A stretch of DNA of 64,000 nt from UBA5486 sp036744795 (GTDB taxonomy: Bacteria > Bacillota > UBA4882 > UBA10575): assembly GCA_036744795.1 (NCBI GenBank), contig DAIOHK010000006.1, forward strand, positions 1 through 64,000, written 5' to 3'. Made by a program: the position numbers and the translations under genes. Numbering within the stretch: position 1 is the stretch's first letter; each line of letters starts with the position of its first letter. Under the pieces are notes generated by a model. It was not told the DNA's origin. It searched no databases and saw only the letters and a list, made by a program, of their open reading frames with translations. Shown here in pieces: positions 26,843 through 35,600 of the stretch.

Positions 26843-26962
26843 AAGAAATTGCATAATTCTCTTAACTTAAGTCTTAATTAACCACAAGAAAAATTTTTAA
26901 TTTAATATGAGGAATTGTCTAATTTGCGAAGATGCCCCTTTAATTTATGCAATTCCTTAAAG
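26843..26962. repeat. Family A element, whole copy (A5)
   Basis: Left GAAGAAATTGCATAATTCTC with TTAATTAACCACAAG inside; right end reverse-complemented AAGGAATTGCATAAATTAAA. Short AAGAT sequences flank both sides, possibly a target duplication. An internal GAGGAATTGTCTAATTTGCG is a third end-like segment. It lies in the 373-bp gap before spoIVA; bases 26965-27110 of the gap show nothing else. Confidence 0.75.
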
Positions 26963-27111
26963 ATAAATAACTTTCTTAATTCACCCCCCGAACCTTTACC
27001 GCATCCTTGGGACAGGTATTTACTATCTTTGTATAAATGAATAATTGCTAATTAAACAATTGTAAACTACCCTCATTCAAATTAATTATATGTTTGCTAT
27101 AAAAAAAATAG

Positions 27112-27141
27112 GACAAAAAAAACAACCCTTTTAAGGTTGTT
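27112..27141 (-). terminator. Terminator after the exported protein gene
   Basis: Minus strand AACAACCTTAAAAGGGTTGTT followed by a run of seven T. A strong intrinsic terminator. Confidence 0.85.
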
Positions 27142-27180
27142 AATCTTTATTTACTTTATTTATCAATCTTTATAAAGAAA

Positions 27181-27825
27181 TCATCGTGAAAAAACCAGTG
27201 TACTATAGTCCTCCAGTTTATTTCCATTGACCCATAGTTTTCTTGTCTTACCCTTTGAAGTAATATCATTAATCATTATTTGTATTCGAATCTCCTGTCC
27301 AGAATAGGCTGAAATATTAAGTTCTGCCAATGGTATGGCCATTGTTACAAAATAATCTTTTTCGCCGAGAATAGAATTAATCTTAATCGATTGACGACGC
27401 CAGGAGCCACCCGAAATATTAAAAAGCGGTTCTTTGATTTTACTGCTTGGTAAGAGATAAAGAATTAATGGTTTTAATGATGGTTTTTTTTCAGATGGTA
27501 AAAAATAAATTCTAAGATGATCACTTCCCTGGAAATCTAAAGAATAATCATCATTAAAGGATAGAAATGGATCAGTAACATAAAATCCAAAATAAAGAAA
27601 TTTACTGTCATAGCAAGCATAATAACGAAGAGATACTCCCTCTTCTAAATGACAATCATCGCAAAGGTTTATCTTTTTCTCCCAGGCTGACAATGGTTGC
27701 TTATAATCAAAACCATCTTTTACCTGCATAATAGATAGACCTTCTTGAGCAGCTACTAAAAAAACTCCAAAAAACATCAAAAGGATGGGAATACTCCAAA
27801 AGGTTGAAATGAGATATTTTTTCAT
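27181..27825 (-). CDS. Exported protein with CBM9/DOMON-like domain and one CxxCH motif
   Basis: I do not recognise the gene. 214 residues from ATG 27825, which follows GGAAGGAGCG; the upstream frame has no such site. A signal peptide (about 1-26) ends near AAQEG. The rest resembles the beta-sandwich of family 9 carbohydrate-binding-like domains: SLRYYACYDSKFLYFGFYVTDP, then GSDHLRIYF, and MAIPLAELNI near the end. Close to the start of that fold lies CDDCH, which fits the CxxCH haem-c signature; no other Cys-pair is present. It is downstream of gpsA by 92 bp and ends at a strong terminator. The function is open: sugar binding, haem or metal binding. Confidence 0.7.
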   Translation of the reverse strand: MKKYLISTFWSIPILLMFFGVFLVAAQEGLSIMQVKDGFDYKQPLSAWEKKINLCDDCHLEEGVSLRYYACYDSKFLYFGFYVTDPFLSFNDDYSLDFQGSDHLRIYFLPSEKKPSLKPLILYLLPSSKIKEPLFNISGGSWRRQSIKINSILGEKDYFVTMAIPLAELNISAYSGQEIRIQIMINDITSKGKTRKLWVNGNKLEDYSTLVFSR

Positions 27826-27917
27826 TTTCAACGCTCCTTCCCATGGCAGGGTTACAAAATGGTATTCGCCATCCACTCAAATTAACCCTTTATTCGTTTG
27901 CTGGAAATTCACATTGG

Positions 27918-28925
27918 TCAAAGAATACTCTCAATCTCATGCCGGCGTTCTCTATTCATTAAATCGATAACTGCTTGCCGGGGTGAATATCCTTCAAAAA
28001 GTATTTGAAACATCTTTTCAATGATTGGAAGTTCAACTTGGTATTTTTTACTCAAAGAATAAGCCGCTTTAGTTGTTGGAACACCCTCAATTACCATTGG
28101 AGTTGAGGCCAGAATCTCTTCTAAGCTACGACCTTTTCCAATCTGCCTTCCTGCCCAAGCATTCCTACTATGTTTACTAGCTGTAGTAACATATAGATCT
28201 CCTAGCCCCGATAATCCGGAAAAAGTTAGGGGTTGAGCCCCCATAATCTCACCTAAGCGACACATCTCTGCTAAAGCTCTTGTTACTAAAGCTGCTTTTG
28301 TATTATCTCCATAATTTAATCCATCGGAAACCCCGGCAGCCATTGCAAAGACGTTCTTGAGGGCACCACCCATCTCAACACCAAGTCGATCCAGGTTAGT
28401 ATATACTCGAAAATAAGGGGAAATAAAGGCTTCTTGGACTATTTCGGCTATTTTAAGTTCTGGAGCAGCTACTACAGTGGCAGAAGGAATCTTTCTACTA
28501 ACTTCTTCAGAGTGATTAGGTCCGGATAGTACGACGATTTGATTATCTGGAACCGCTAATTCTTCTTTAAGTACTTGAGTTAAGGGTTTTAAAGTCTGTT
28601 TATCTATTCCTTTTCCTGCATTAACCACCAACATTGTTGAAGAAATAAAAGAAGCAAACAACTTTGAGGTAGAACGAAGCCATTGCGAAGGTACTACAAA
28701 AGTAATAAGTTCTGCTCCACTAGCTACTTCTTCCGGATCATTACTAGCAACCAGTGCTTCTGGGAGTTTAACATCTGGAAGAAAACACTGATTAGAATGA
28801 GACTCATTGATCTCAACCATTGTCTCTTTTTCATGTGACCAAATCGTAACATCATGCCCATTTTCTGTTAATAGTTTTGCTAGGGCTGTTCCCCATCCTC
28901 CTGCCCCTACAACTCCAATCTTCAT
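27918..28925 (-). CDS. gpsA: Glycerol-3-phosphate dehydrogenase (NAD(P)+)
   Basis: Makes sn-glycerol 3-phosphate from dihydroxyacetone phosphate for phospholipids. The Rossmann motif GAGGWGTALAKLL is at residues 7-19; LSGPNHSEEV and the catalytic lysine in GGALKNVFAMAAG follow. 335 residues, normal. It lies 12 bp after plsY, which uses its product, so the two form a lipid-synthesis pair behind der. Confidence 0.96.
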   Translation of the reverse strand: MKIGVVGAGGWGTALAKLLTENGHDVTIWSHEKETMVEINESHSNQCFLPDVKLPEALVASNDPEEVASGAELITFVVPSQWLRSTSKLFASFISSTMLVVNAGKGIDKQTLKPLTQVLKEELAVPDNQIVVLSGPNHSEEVSRKIPSATVVAAPELKIAEIVQEAFISPYFRVYTNLDRLGVEMGGALKNVFAMAAGVSDGLNYGDNTKAALVTRALAEMCRLGEIMGAQPLTFSGLSGLGDLYVTTASKHSRNAWAGRQIGKGRSLEEILASTPMVIEGVPTTKAAYSLSKKYQVELPIIEKMFQILFEGYSPRQAVIDLMNRERRHEIESIL

Positions 28926-28937
28926 TTTTATTCCTCC

Positions 28938-29528
28938 TTAGTTTTCTTTTTTAAATAATCTGTTTTCGGTACCATCAATAATCCTGCTAATATTTGAACG
29001 ATGTCGATAAAATGCTAACACACAAGCACCCACTGTAAAGAAGAGTAGTGTTTTCTCTTGGGGATAAAAAAGAAGACAACTTATGGGAAGGGCAAAAGCT
29101 GCCGCTAATGAAGAAAGAGAAACATACCCAAAAATAAATAAGATAATAAACCAAACGGGAGCAATGACCAGAAGAGTCTTAGGGACTAACACCGAAATAA
29201 CTCCTAAGGAAGTAGCTATCCCCTTCCCCCCCTGAAATTTAAATTGCATAGGCCAATTATGGCCAACAACAACCGCCAATCCACAAAAAGGTGCCATACC
29301 ATCACCACCAAACCAGTTTCCAACCAAAGTACCAAGAACTCCTTTAAGCATATCTCCAATTAAAACCATTACCCCGGAAACCGGTCCTAATATACGATAA
29401 GCATTTGTAGCTCCTGGATTACCGCTCCCCTTTTTTCTCAGATCCACTCTTGTTAGAAGGGATAGCAATTCTCCGGTTAGAATACCGCCTAAAAAATAAC
29501 TAATAAAAACTGCTAGTATTTTACGCAT
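28938..29528 (-). CDS. plsY: Acyl-phosphate:glycerol-3-phosphate acyltransferase
   Basis: Membrane acyltransferase making lysophosphatidic acid from acyl-phosphate and glycerol 3-phosphate. Five or so membrane segments over 196 residues; motif 1 KKGSGNPGATNAYRILG, motif 2 QFKFQGGKGIATSLG and motif 3 with YRHRSNISRI are all visible. I use ATG 29528 since AGAGGTG precedes it; a GTG nine bases upstream sits within that site. Gene order der-plsY-gpsA is common in Bacillota. Confidence 0.95.
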   Translation of the reverse strand: MRKILAVFISYFLGGILTGELLSLLTRVDLRKKGSGNPGATNAYRILGPVSGVMVLIGDMLKGVLGTLVGNWFGGDGMAPFCGLAVVVGHNWPMQFKFQGGKGIATSLGVISVLVPKTLLVIAPVWFIILFIFGYVSLSSLAAAFALPISCLLFYPQEKTLLFFTVGACVLAFYRHRSNISRIIDGTENRLFKKEN

Positions 29529-29579
29529 TCCAGACACCTCTGCAATATTCTTCTGTTTAATCTAAGCATTACAGACCTA

Positions 29580-30896
29580 TTATTCATCATTTTTTTTCGA
29601 CCGTTTCCTTAGCAAAAAATGAAGAGGGGAACCAGTAAATCCAAAATTTTCCCTAATCCTATTCTCTAGATATCGTCGGAAAGAAAAGTGCATTAAAGAT
29701 GGTTCATTTACCCATAATTGAATAGTAGGAGGTTTAACTTTAACCTGTGTAGCATAAAAAACCTTTAATTGTTTACCTTTACGGGTAGGTGGTTGTTGCA
29801 TTAAAAGTGCATCACGGAGTACCTCATTGAGCATACGGGTAGAAATTCTTCTGGTATATTCATTAGCCACAGCAAAAACCTCAGGAATAACCCTACCTAC
29901 CCTTTGTCCCGTTTTTGCAGAGACATAAAGGAGTGGAGCATAATCTAGAAACGGAAGTTCACGCCGGATTTTTTCTTGATATTCCTGTGCTGTGCGGTTG
30001 TCTTTCTTTACCAAATCCCATTTATTAATAGTTAAAATTACAGCTTTCCCAGCTTCATGAGCGATCCCTGCTACTTTTTTATCCTGTTCAGCCAAGAAAT
30101 CAGTCGCATCCAAAACAACCAGTACAACATCTGCTCTTTCCACAGCACGGATTGCTCTAAGGACACTATAATATTCCACCGCCTCTTCAACCCGGGATTT
30201 TCTCCTAATCCCAGCGGTATCAATTAAGACATATTTTTGTTCTTCAAAGATAAAAGAGGTATCAATAGCATCTCTAGTTGTTCCAGGGATCGGACTTACG
30301 ATCACCCGTTGTTCCCCTAGTATCGCGTTAGTTAATGATGATTTTCCTGAATTAGGCCTTCCAATCAGGGCCACTTTAATCGAATCATCCTCCTCACTAA
30401 CTTGAACATGAAATTCTTTAACCACCTTATCTAAAAGATCACCAAGATTTAAACCGTGTTCCGCTGAGACTAAAATTGCTGCTCCAAATCCTAGGGCATA
30501 AAAATCACTTTTTAAAGATGTATCGTAACGATCAGCTTTATTACCAACTAAAATTACAGGTTTACTAGTCCGCCTTAAAATTTGAGCAACCTCCTGATCT
30601 AACGGGTGGAGACCCTCTTTTACATCAACCACAAACAAAATTACATCAGCTTCTTCAATTGCTAAATAAGCTTGAGTATAGATCTCTTTTTTAAGGGGAT
30701 CCCGCTCTTGGGTAATTCCACCAGTATCTACTAGAATAAATGTTTTTTCCAACCATTGGGCTTCACGATAAAGACGATCCCTGGTTACTCCTGGGACATC
30801 TTTTACGATTGCTAGTCTTTCACCGATTATTCTATTGAATAAAGTTGATTTCCCTACATTAGGACGACCAACAATCGCCACCACAGGTCTAGACAT
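29580..30896 (-). CDS. der: Ribosome-assembly GTPase Der (EngA)
   Basis: Double-domain GTPase for 50S maturation. First G domain with GRPNVGKSTLF at residue 8, second with GRPNSGKSSLTNA near residue 183, each with its DTxG and NKxD boxes (DTAGIRRKSRVEE, INKWD), and a KH-like C-terminal domain ending in GSPLHFLLRKRSKK. 438 residues, normal. Starts the der-plsY-gpsA run; a family A element fills the DNA upstream. Confidence 0.97.
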   Translation of the reverse strand: MSRPVVAIVGRPNVGKSTLFNRIIGERLAIVKDVPGVTRDRLYREAQWLEKTFILVDTGGITQERDPLKKEIYTQAYLAIEEADVILFVVDVKEGLHPLDQEVAQILRRTSKPVILVGNKADRYDTSLKSDFYALGFGAAILVSAEHGLNLGDLLDKVVKEFHVQVSEEDDSIKVALIGRPNSGKSSLTNAILGEQRVIVSPIPGTTRDAIDTSFIFEEQKYVLIDTAGIRRKSRVEEAVEYYSVLRAIRAVERADVVLVVLDATDFLAEQDKKVAGIAHEAGKAVILTINKWDLVKKDNRTAQEYQEKIRRELPFLDYAPLLYVSAKTGQRVGRVIPEVFAVANEYTRRISTRMLNEVLRDALLMQQPPTRKGKQLKVFYATQVKVKPPTIQLWVNEPSLMHFSFRRYLENRIRENFGFTGSPLHFLLRKRSKKNDE

Positions 30897-30914
30897 AAAA
30901 ACTCCTCCTATTCT

Positions 30915-31077
30915 AAGGGAAGTACATAATTACCTATCCCACATTTCGCACCCTTTAAGCAAAGGTCTAGCTAGAATTTATAAAAATGGATGTAAATAAG
31001 AATCCTAGCTAAATTAGGAAAGTGCGAAATGCTAGACAATTGTGGTAAATCCAAGATCAATCATTATGTAATTCCAT
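30915..31077. repeat. Family A element, whole copy (A6)
   Basis: Left end AAGGGAAGTACATAATTACC, right end reverse-complemented ATGGAATTACATAATGATTG. A further inner inverted pair, CATTTCGCAC at 30942 and GTGCGAAATG at 31022, makes a stem. TCTAA flanks both sides and may be a target duplication. It takes up half of the 318-bp gap between der and the plus-strand membrane protein gene; nothing else was identified there. Confidence 0.72.
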
Positions 31078-31214
31078 AATCTAAGAAGCCCATTATAACA
31101 CGAAAAAGAAAGTCTTTAGTTGCCAAATAACCAAGTATCCTCTTAATGATTTTTGATGACCGATTTAAGAAAGTGAAAAACGGAAACAATACAATATGAG
31201 AGGAGATGTTTAGA

Positions 31215-31550
31215 TTGACCTGGTTACGAACTATTAGTCGATTAATTACTGTGTCTTTAGTTTTATTATTAATAGGTTATCTCCTGCCTGGTTGTTCTGT
31301 TTTTCCCATATCTACTTCTTTATTAATAGGATTTATAATTGCCAGTTTTGGGTTTCTAAGTGAAACCTTAATCCTCAAAAAAAAATCTGTACCGTATACT
31401 TATGGATTAAACAGTTTTATCATTTCTTTAATCGGATTAACCCTGCTCAAATCGCTTTTACCAAATATACAGATTTCTTGGCTGGGTTTGATCTTATCCT
31501 CTCTAATCATTGGACTTGTTGAGCTAATTATTCCAACAACAATTAAATAA
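31215..31550 (+). CDS. Small membrane protein, four segments (DUF2512-like?)
   Basis: About 111 residues, nearly all hydrophobic, with four predicted membrane helices (about 5-23, 30-47, 60-77, 85-104). The order and spacing are similar to small YndM/DUF2512 proteins of Bacillus, but this is a weak likeness. The start is uncertain: TTG 31215 stands 9 bases after GAGAGGAG, while ATG 31206 lies directly on that site. It is the only plus-strand gene in this stretch and is followed at once by a family B repeat. Function unknown. Confidence 0.65.
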   Translation: MTWLRTISRLITVSLVLLLIGYLLPGCSVFPISTSLLIGFIIASFGFLSETLILKKKSVPYTYGLNSFIISLIGLTLLKSLLPNIQISWLGLILSSLIIGLVELIIPTTIK

Positions 31551-31767
31551 ACTAAATAATCGCTCATGCCGGCTACCGATAGTATTACGAAGTAATATAA
31601 ATTAAGGGGGGGTGAATCGACAAATCACGCAGTGATTTAAATCAAGGCTGGGTGAGTCGAAAGGCATCGGAGGCGCTTAAATTGGTTGTTCACGCCGACT
31701 TCTGCTGTACACGCCAGTGTTTTAATCAAGGTCGGGTGAATCAACTAGGGCTATTTTCTACATAGTA
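31551..31767 (+). repeat. Family B double-hairpin repeat (B1)
   Basis: Starts CTAAATAATCGCTCATGCC and ends GGGCTATTTTCTACATAGTA. Hairpin 1 pairs TCGCTCATGCCGGCT with AGGCTGGGTGAGTCGA, here with an inserted segment; hairpin 2 (31682-31748) pairs GTTGTTCACGCCGACTT with GGTCGGGTGAATCAAC. A nested stem AAATCAC/GTGATTT lies at 31622-31638. The 95 bp from GCATCGGAGGCGC to the end are identical, in reverse, to the copy at 38055. It fills the gap between the small membrane gene and dut. Confidence 0.85.
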
Positions 31768-31776
31768 GTCTTGATA

Positions 31777-32244
31777 TTACCTTTCCCCGGTATGCCCAAA
31801 ACCACCTATTCCCCTTTCTGTAGTATCGAGCGGATCGAATTTTACCCACTCAAGCCTCGTTACCGGAGCAATTACTAACTGAGCAATACGATCTCCTCTC
31901 CTAACTTGGTAATCATTTTTTCCATGGTTGATTAGAATAACCATTATCTCTCCACGATAATCACTATCAATAGTCCCAGGTGTATTTAAAACAGTAACCC
32001 CATACTTTGCTGCTAGTCCACTCCTTGGCCTAACTTGAGCTTCAAAGCCTTCCGGGAGTGCAATCGCTAAACCTACAGGAACAACTGAATAACCTCCAGA
32101 AGCAATAGTTAAATCTTTTTCTACTGCTGCTAAAAGATCTAATCCCGAAGCCCCTGCAGTCATATACTGTGGTAAAGGCAAGTCTTTTGCGTGAGACAGT
32201 TTTCTAACTGCAACTTTAATTTTTTTCAAATCACTCACTTCCAT
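31777..32244 (-). CDS. dut: dUTP diphosphatase
   Basis: Trimeric dUTPase; keeps uracil out of DNA and supplies dUMP. Five motifs are seen: SGLDL, RPRSGLAAKYG, GVTVLNTPGTIDSDYRGEI, RGDRIAQLVI and the C-terminal arm RGIGGFGHTG. 155 residues from ATG 32244; a TTG at 32229 would give the more usual beginning KKIKVAVRKL and has a GGAAGTGAG upstream, so the start is open. Lies after the M16 peptidase gene, a common pairing in Bacillota. Confidence 0.94.
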   Translation of the reverse strand: MEVSDLKKIKVAVRKLSHAKDLPLPQYMTAGASGLDLLAAVEKDLTIASGGYSVVPVGLAIALPEGFEAQVRPRSGLAAKYGVTVLNTPGTIDSDYRGEIMVILINHGKNDYQVRRGDRIAQLVIAPVTRLEWVKFDPLDTTERGIGGFGHTGER

Positions 32245-32336
32245 CCCTTCTTTAATAATTGACTTGTCTTAATCTTCATCTACCAGGCCTCAACGTATTA
32301 ATAACCTTTTTGTAAGCAATTAGCCATATGCATATT

Positions 32337-32366
32337 CTTTAAAGGTAATTATGCAACTCCCTCAAA
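32337..32366. repeat. Family A element end overlapping the M16 peptidase stop (A7)
   Basis: AAAGGTAATTATGCAACTCC is a right end of the family. On the minus strand it encodes the last residues (ELHNYL) and the TAA stop of the peptidase gene. No partner end is seen in the 94-bp gap to dut. Confidence 0.7.
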
Positions 32367-33604
32367 TAATAATCATCCTCCTTATTAAATGGGCCAATTG
32401 CGGTTAAAGTTAAAAGTTCTTCTTTGAAAAGTGTTCGAGAAACACGAGTAAGATCATCTGCTGAAACAGCATCTACTCGTTTTAGTACTTCCTCCGGAGT
32501 GATAAATTCTCCATAAAACAACTCAGATTTAGCTAACCTGCTCATCCGGTTAGTAGTATTCTCCAAACTAAGCCAGAGATTTCCTTTAATCTGTTCCTTT
32601 GCCCGATTTAATTCTTCATCTAAAATACGTTTCTCTTTTAAATCTTTTATTTCTCTAGAAATTAACTTAAGAACCTCGGAAAAATATTTTGGACTGGTAC
32701 CCGCGTAGATCGTAAAAAGTCCAGTATCACGAAAAGCAGCATAATAGGTACCAGTAGAATAAACCAAACCTCTTTCTTCCCTTAACTCTTGAAAAAGCCG
32801 GGAAGAAGAACTACCACCTAATATAGTATTAAGAAGCATCAAAGAATACCGGTCTTCGTGTTGCCTGGAAAATCCGGGAACTCCAACGCAAAGGTGGACC
32901 TGTTCAGTATCTTTTTTACGTAAACAACTTTTTCCTTGAATCTTCAAGGATGAACTCTCCTCAGAAAACAATTTACCTGTAAGTTTTCCCCAAAAGCGAT
33001 TACACTCCTTACTAATCTGTTCAAAATCTACATTGCCAGCAATCGCCAGACAAGAATTGGCTGGAGTATAATAACGTTCTTTATATTGTACCAAATCCTT
33101 ACGATTTAAGTTTTTAATAGTTTCAGGAGTCCCAAGGATAGGGTGGCCTAAAGGGTGTCCATTTAATACTGTCTGTGTTAATAGATCAAAAACCAATTCA
33201 TCTGGAGAATCCTCATATAATTTTATCTCTTCTAAAACAACATTCTTCTCTTTTTCCAAGTCTTCGGAGGAGAATAAAGAGTTTATTACTAAATCTGCTA
33301 ATAGATCAATCCCTAACCGAAAGTGCTTATCCAAAATCTTAACATAAAAGCAAGTATACTCCTTAGTGGTAAAAGCATTTAAATGACCACCAACCGCATC
33401 AATACTCTCCGCAATTTCTTTAGCAGAACGGTTTTTCGTGCCTTTAAAGGCCATATGTTCAATTAAATGTGAAATTCCCTGTTCATGTAGGCTTTCATTC
33501 CTTGAACCGCAAGCCACCCAAAAACCCATCGCGACCGAACGGACATATGGTATATTTTCACAGACTACAGGCAAACCACTATCTAGAGTTGTACGTTTAA
33601 ACAT
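32339..33604 (-). CDS. M16-family zinc peptidase (YmxG/processing-peptidase-like)
   Basis: Inverzincin with the inverted zinc motif HLIEH near residue 52 and the downstream glutamate in EKNVVLEEIKLYEDSPDE; the second, inactive half domain follows from about residue 220 (GGSSSSRLFQELREERGLVYS). About 421 residues, the usual length of YmxG. Start ATG 33604 after GAGGTG. Substrate unknown. The last six codons and the stop lie in a family A repeat end, so the original C-terminus may have been replaced. Confidence 0.92.
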   Translation of the reverse strand: MFKRTTLDSGLPVVCENIPYVRSVAMGFWVACGSRNESLHEQGISHLIEHMAFKGTKNRSAKEIAESIDAVGGHLNAFTTKEYTCFYVKILDKHFRLGIDLLADLVINSLFSSEDLEKEKNVVLEEIKLYEDSPDELVFDLLTQTVLNGHPLGHPILGTPETIKNLNRKDLVQYKERYYTPANSCLAIAGNVDFEQISKECNRFWGKLTGKLFSEESSSLKIQGKSCLRKKDTEQVHLCVGVPGFSRQHEDRYSLMLLNTILGGSSSSRLFQELREERGLVYSTGTYYAAFRDTGLFTIYAGTSPKYFSEVLKLISREIKDLKEKRILDEELNRAKEQIKGNLWLSLENTTNRMSRLAKSELFYGEFITPEEVLKRVDAVSADDLTRVSRTLFKEELLTLTAIGPFNKEDDYYLRELHNYL

Positions 33605-33753
33605 TAGGAAAAACACCTCATTGCTTTATTATAAATATCTTGATCCTATTATGGGTACTTCTTTAATGGATAAAACATTTCTTTTCTAAAAGTTTTTACC
33701 ATGTTTTCTGAATTGACTTAGTTCGTGATAATCACTAGAATTCCTTTTTAAAT

Positions 33754-33906
33754 TAAAGAATTGAATAATTGTTTGATTTAAGATTCAGCCACAATATATT
33801 CTGATCGAAGAGGTGGTATCAGGAATCAGGTAATCCCTTCAAATTTAAAGTCAATAGCTTATATTGTTGTGCAAATGAAAGCCTAAATCTTTGTAATGCC
33901 CTCAAA
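33754..33906. repeat. Family A element, whole copy (A8)
   Basis: Left AAAGAATTGAATAATTGTTT then ATTCAGCCACAATATATT; right end reverse-complemented GAGGGCATTACAAAGATTTA then TTTGCACAACAATATAAG. Lies in the 492-bp divergent gap between the M16 gene and the GH18 gene. The rest of the gap is A+T-rich; 34040-34080 holds TTGAAT and TATGTT 17 bases apart and a CATAATTT that is near a sigma-E -10 box, but neither is convincing. Confidence 0.75.
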
Positions 33907-34096
33907 TAAATGATTTTATGATTCACCATACTTTTTTGCATTTAATTCATAGAAACTAAAATTCAGTCAAGTTTATAAAAAAGGAACAAAAGAATGGTAA
34001 TACCATGCCAGACTGGAGATATATACATAAAGGTTTTTCGAGTAATAAGTTGAATCTTTTTATATCATAATTTATGTTAACACGGAGGATCAATAA

Positions 34097-35386
34097 ATGG
34101 AACAAAACATACTCACTACAATCCTCGCACTTATTATTTACCTTTCTACTTCCCTGTTCGGTGGAAACAACAAACCTGTTGATCCTCAGTTTCCTGCAAC
34201 AAAAGATAATAAAAGCTCTCAAAGTGATTCTGTTTTATTACAAACTGCTGTGATCTCTACAGATATTGTAAATATGCGTGCTGAACCAACCACAAATTCT
34301 TCGGTTATTCGTAAACTTACTAAAGGCTCTGACATCACCATTAATCAAGAAAAAGACGGATGGTATAAAATATCAGATGACCAAGGTAATTCCGGCTGGA
34401 TTGTAACCTGGGCAGCCAAACCTACTTATTTTGCTAAACCTCCAACAACTAATAAAAAAGAGGTTGTAGGTTACTATGCAGAAAGCTACAGAGGTGATTC
34501 CAGAGCATTACAATCTTTCGCTGGTAATACAGATAAAATAACTACAATAGCTCCTTTTCTTTACCAAGTAGATAAAAACGGAAATATCTCTGGGCAAAAT
34601 AAAAGTCAATTGACACAGACTGCCAATACGAAAGGAATTAAAGTATTAGCAGTAGTTACTAATATTAAATCCTCTAATTTCAGCAAAGAAGTTATTAGTA
34701 CTATGCTACGAAATAAATCTGCCAGAAGTAGAACCATCAGTAGAATTCTCCGTTTAATCAAAGAAGAAGGTTATTCCGGTGTTAATATTGATTTCGAAGG
34801 TGTTCCTTCTCGTGACCGGCCATATCTGACGGCATTTTTCAGGGAACTTGCATCTGTCTTGCGATCACATAATTATTTAGTAACCGCCGCCCTTCCTGCC
34901 AAAACAGCAAAAGAAGAATGGTCATCCTGGTCAGGAGCTTTTGATTATCAGGCAATAGCTCCTTATCTTGACATGGGAATAATTATGACTTACGACCAGC
35001 ATTATGCTAAAGGGCCAGCCGGTCCGGTAGCTTCTCAGGAGTGGGTAGAAAATGTTCTCCGTTATTCTCTCCGACACTTTCCTCCTCAAAAATTGGTAAT
35101 GGGAATAGCGGCTTATGGGTATGTTTGGAACAATCGATCAGGTAAGGCCTTAAATTATTCGGCAATCGAATCCTTAATTACCCAATATAAGGTAACCCCT
35201 AAATGGCATGATCATTACCAAACCCCTTATTTTACTTACACAAAATCCGGAGTAAAGCATGAGGTTTGGTATGAAAACCGCTATAGTACTGCCGCCAAAA
35301 TGAAACTAGTAAACAAGTATAATCTCCGAGGTATCGCCCTTTGGCGTCTAGGGTATGAAGACCCGGGAATTTGGAAAGTTTTTTAA
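34097..35386 (+). CDS. SH3b plus glycoside hydrolase family 18 protein (SleL/YaaH-like)
   Basis: Exported protein of 429 residues. A signal or anchor segment (1-22) is followed by a linker, a bacterial SH3 domain at about 48-105 (VNMRAEPTTNSSVIRKL, GWYKI, GWIV) and a GH18 barrel from about 120 to the end. The catalytic motif GVNIDFEGV near residue 235 keeps the glutamate, and IIMTYDQHY, MGIAAYGY and IALWRLG are barrel strands of the YaaH/SleL branch. These act on spore cortex or cell-wall sugars. In place of the usual LysM domains it has SH3b. Start ATG after CGGAGG. Likely a spore germination or cortex enzyme, by inference. Confidence 0.88.
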   Translation: MEQNILTTILALIIYLSTSLFGGNNKPVDPQFPATKDNKSSQSDSVLLQTAVISTDIVNMRAEPTTNSSVIRKLTKGSDITINQEKDGWYKISDDQGNSGWIVTWAAKPTYFAKPPTTNKKEVVGYYAESYRGDSRALQSFAGNTDKITTIAPFLYQVDKNGNISGQNKSQLTQTANTKGIKVLAVVTNIKSSNFSKEVISTMLRNKSARSRTISRILRLIKEEGYSGVNIDFEGVPSRDRPYLTAFFRELASVLRSHNYLVTAALPAKTAKEEWSSWSGAFDYQAIAPYLDMGIIMTYDQHYAKGPAGPVASQEWVENVLRYSLRHFPPQKLVMGIAAYGYVWNNRSGKALNYSAIESLITQYKVTPKWHDHYQTPYFTYTKSGVKHEVWYENRYSTAAKMKLVNKYNLRGIALWRLGYEDPGIWKVF

Positions 35387-35431
35387 TATAAAGCACTGCT
35401 TCAAAATTGATTATAGCATAAAAAACAAAAA

Positions 35432-35467
35432 GAGGAGAGACCTTTAAATTCGGAAGGGACTCTCCTT
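35432..35467 (+). terminator. Terminator after the GH18 gene
   Basis: GAGGAGAG-ACCTT and AAGGG-ACTCTCCTT form an imperfect stem followed by CATTATTT. Confidence 0.55.
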
Positions 35468-35600
35468 CATTATTTAGAATATACACAATCTCGCCACTGG
35501 TCATTCATATATTTATTTGTACAGTTTACTAACAGTATACCTCCACGCTTATAAGGAATAACAAGTAACTAATGACCAATAACAAGCGCTTAAATAAAAC

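Noticed and set aside
31551..31767. Family B hairpins as integron attC sites
   Set aside because: The bulged-stem look is similar, but the outer boxes read GTTG...CAAC and not RYYYAAC...GTTRRRY, and there is no integrase or cassette array.
33956..34222. Minus-strand frame opposite the start of the GH18 gene
   Set aside because: No ribosome site, Cys- and Phe-rich nonsense composition, and overlap with a well-supported gene.
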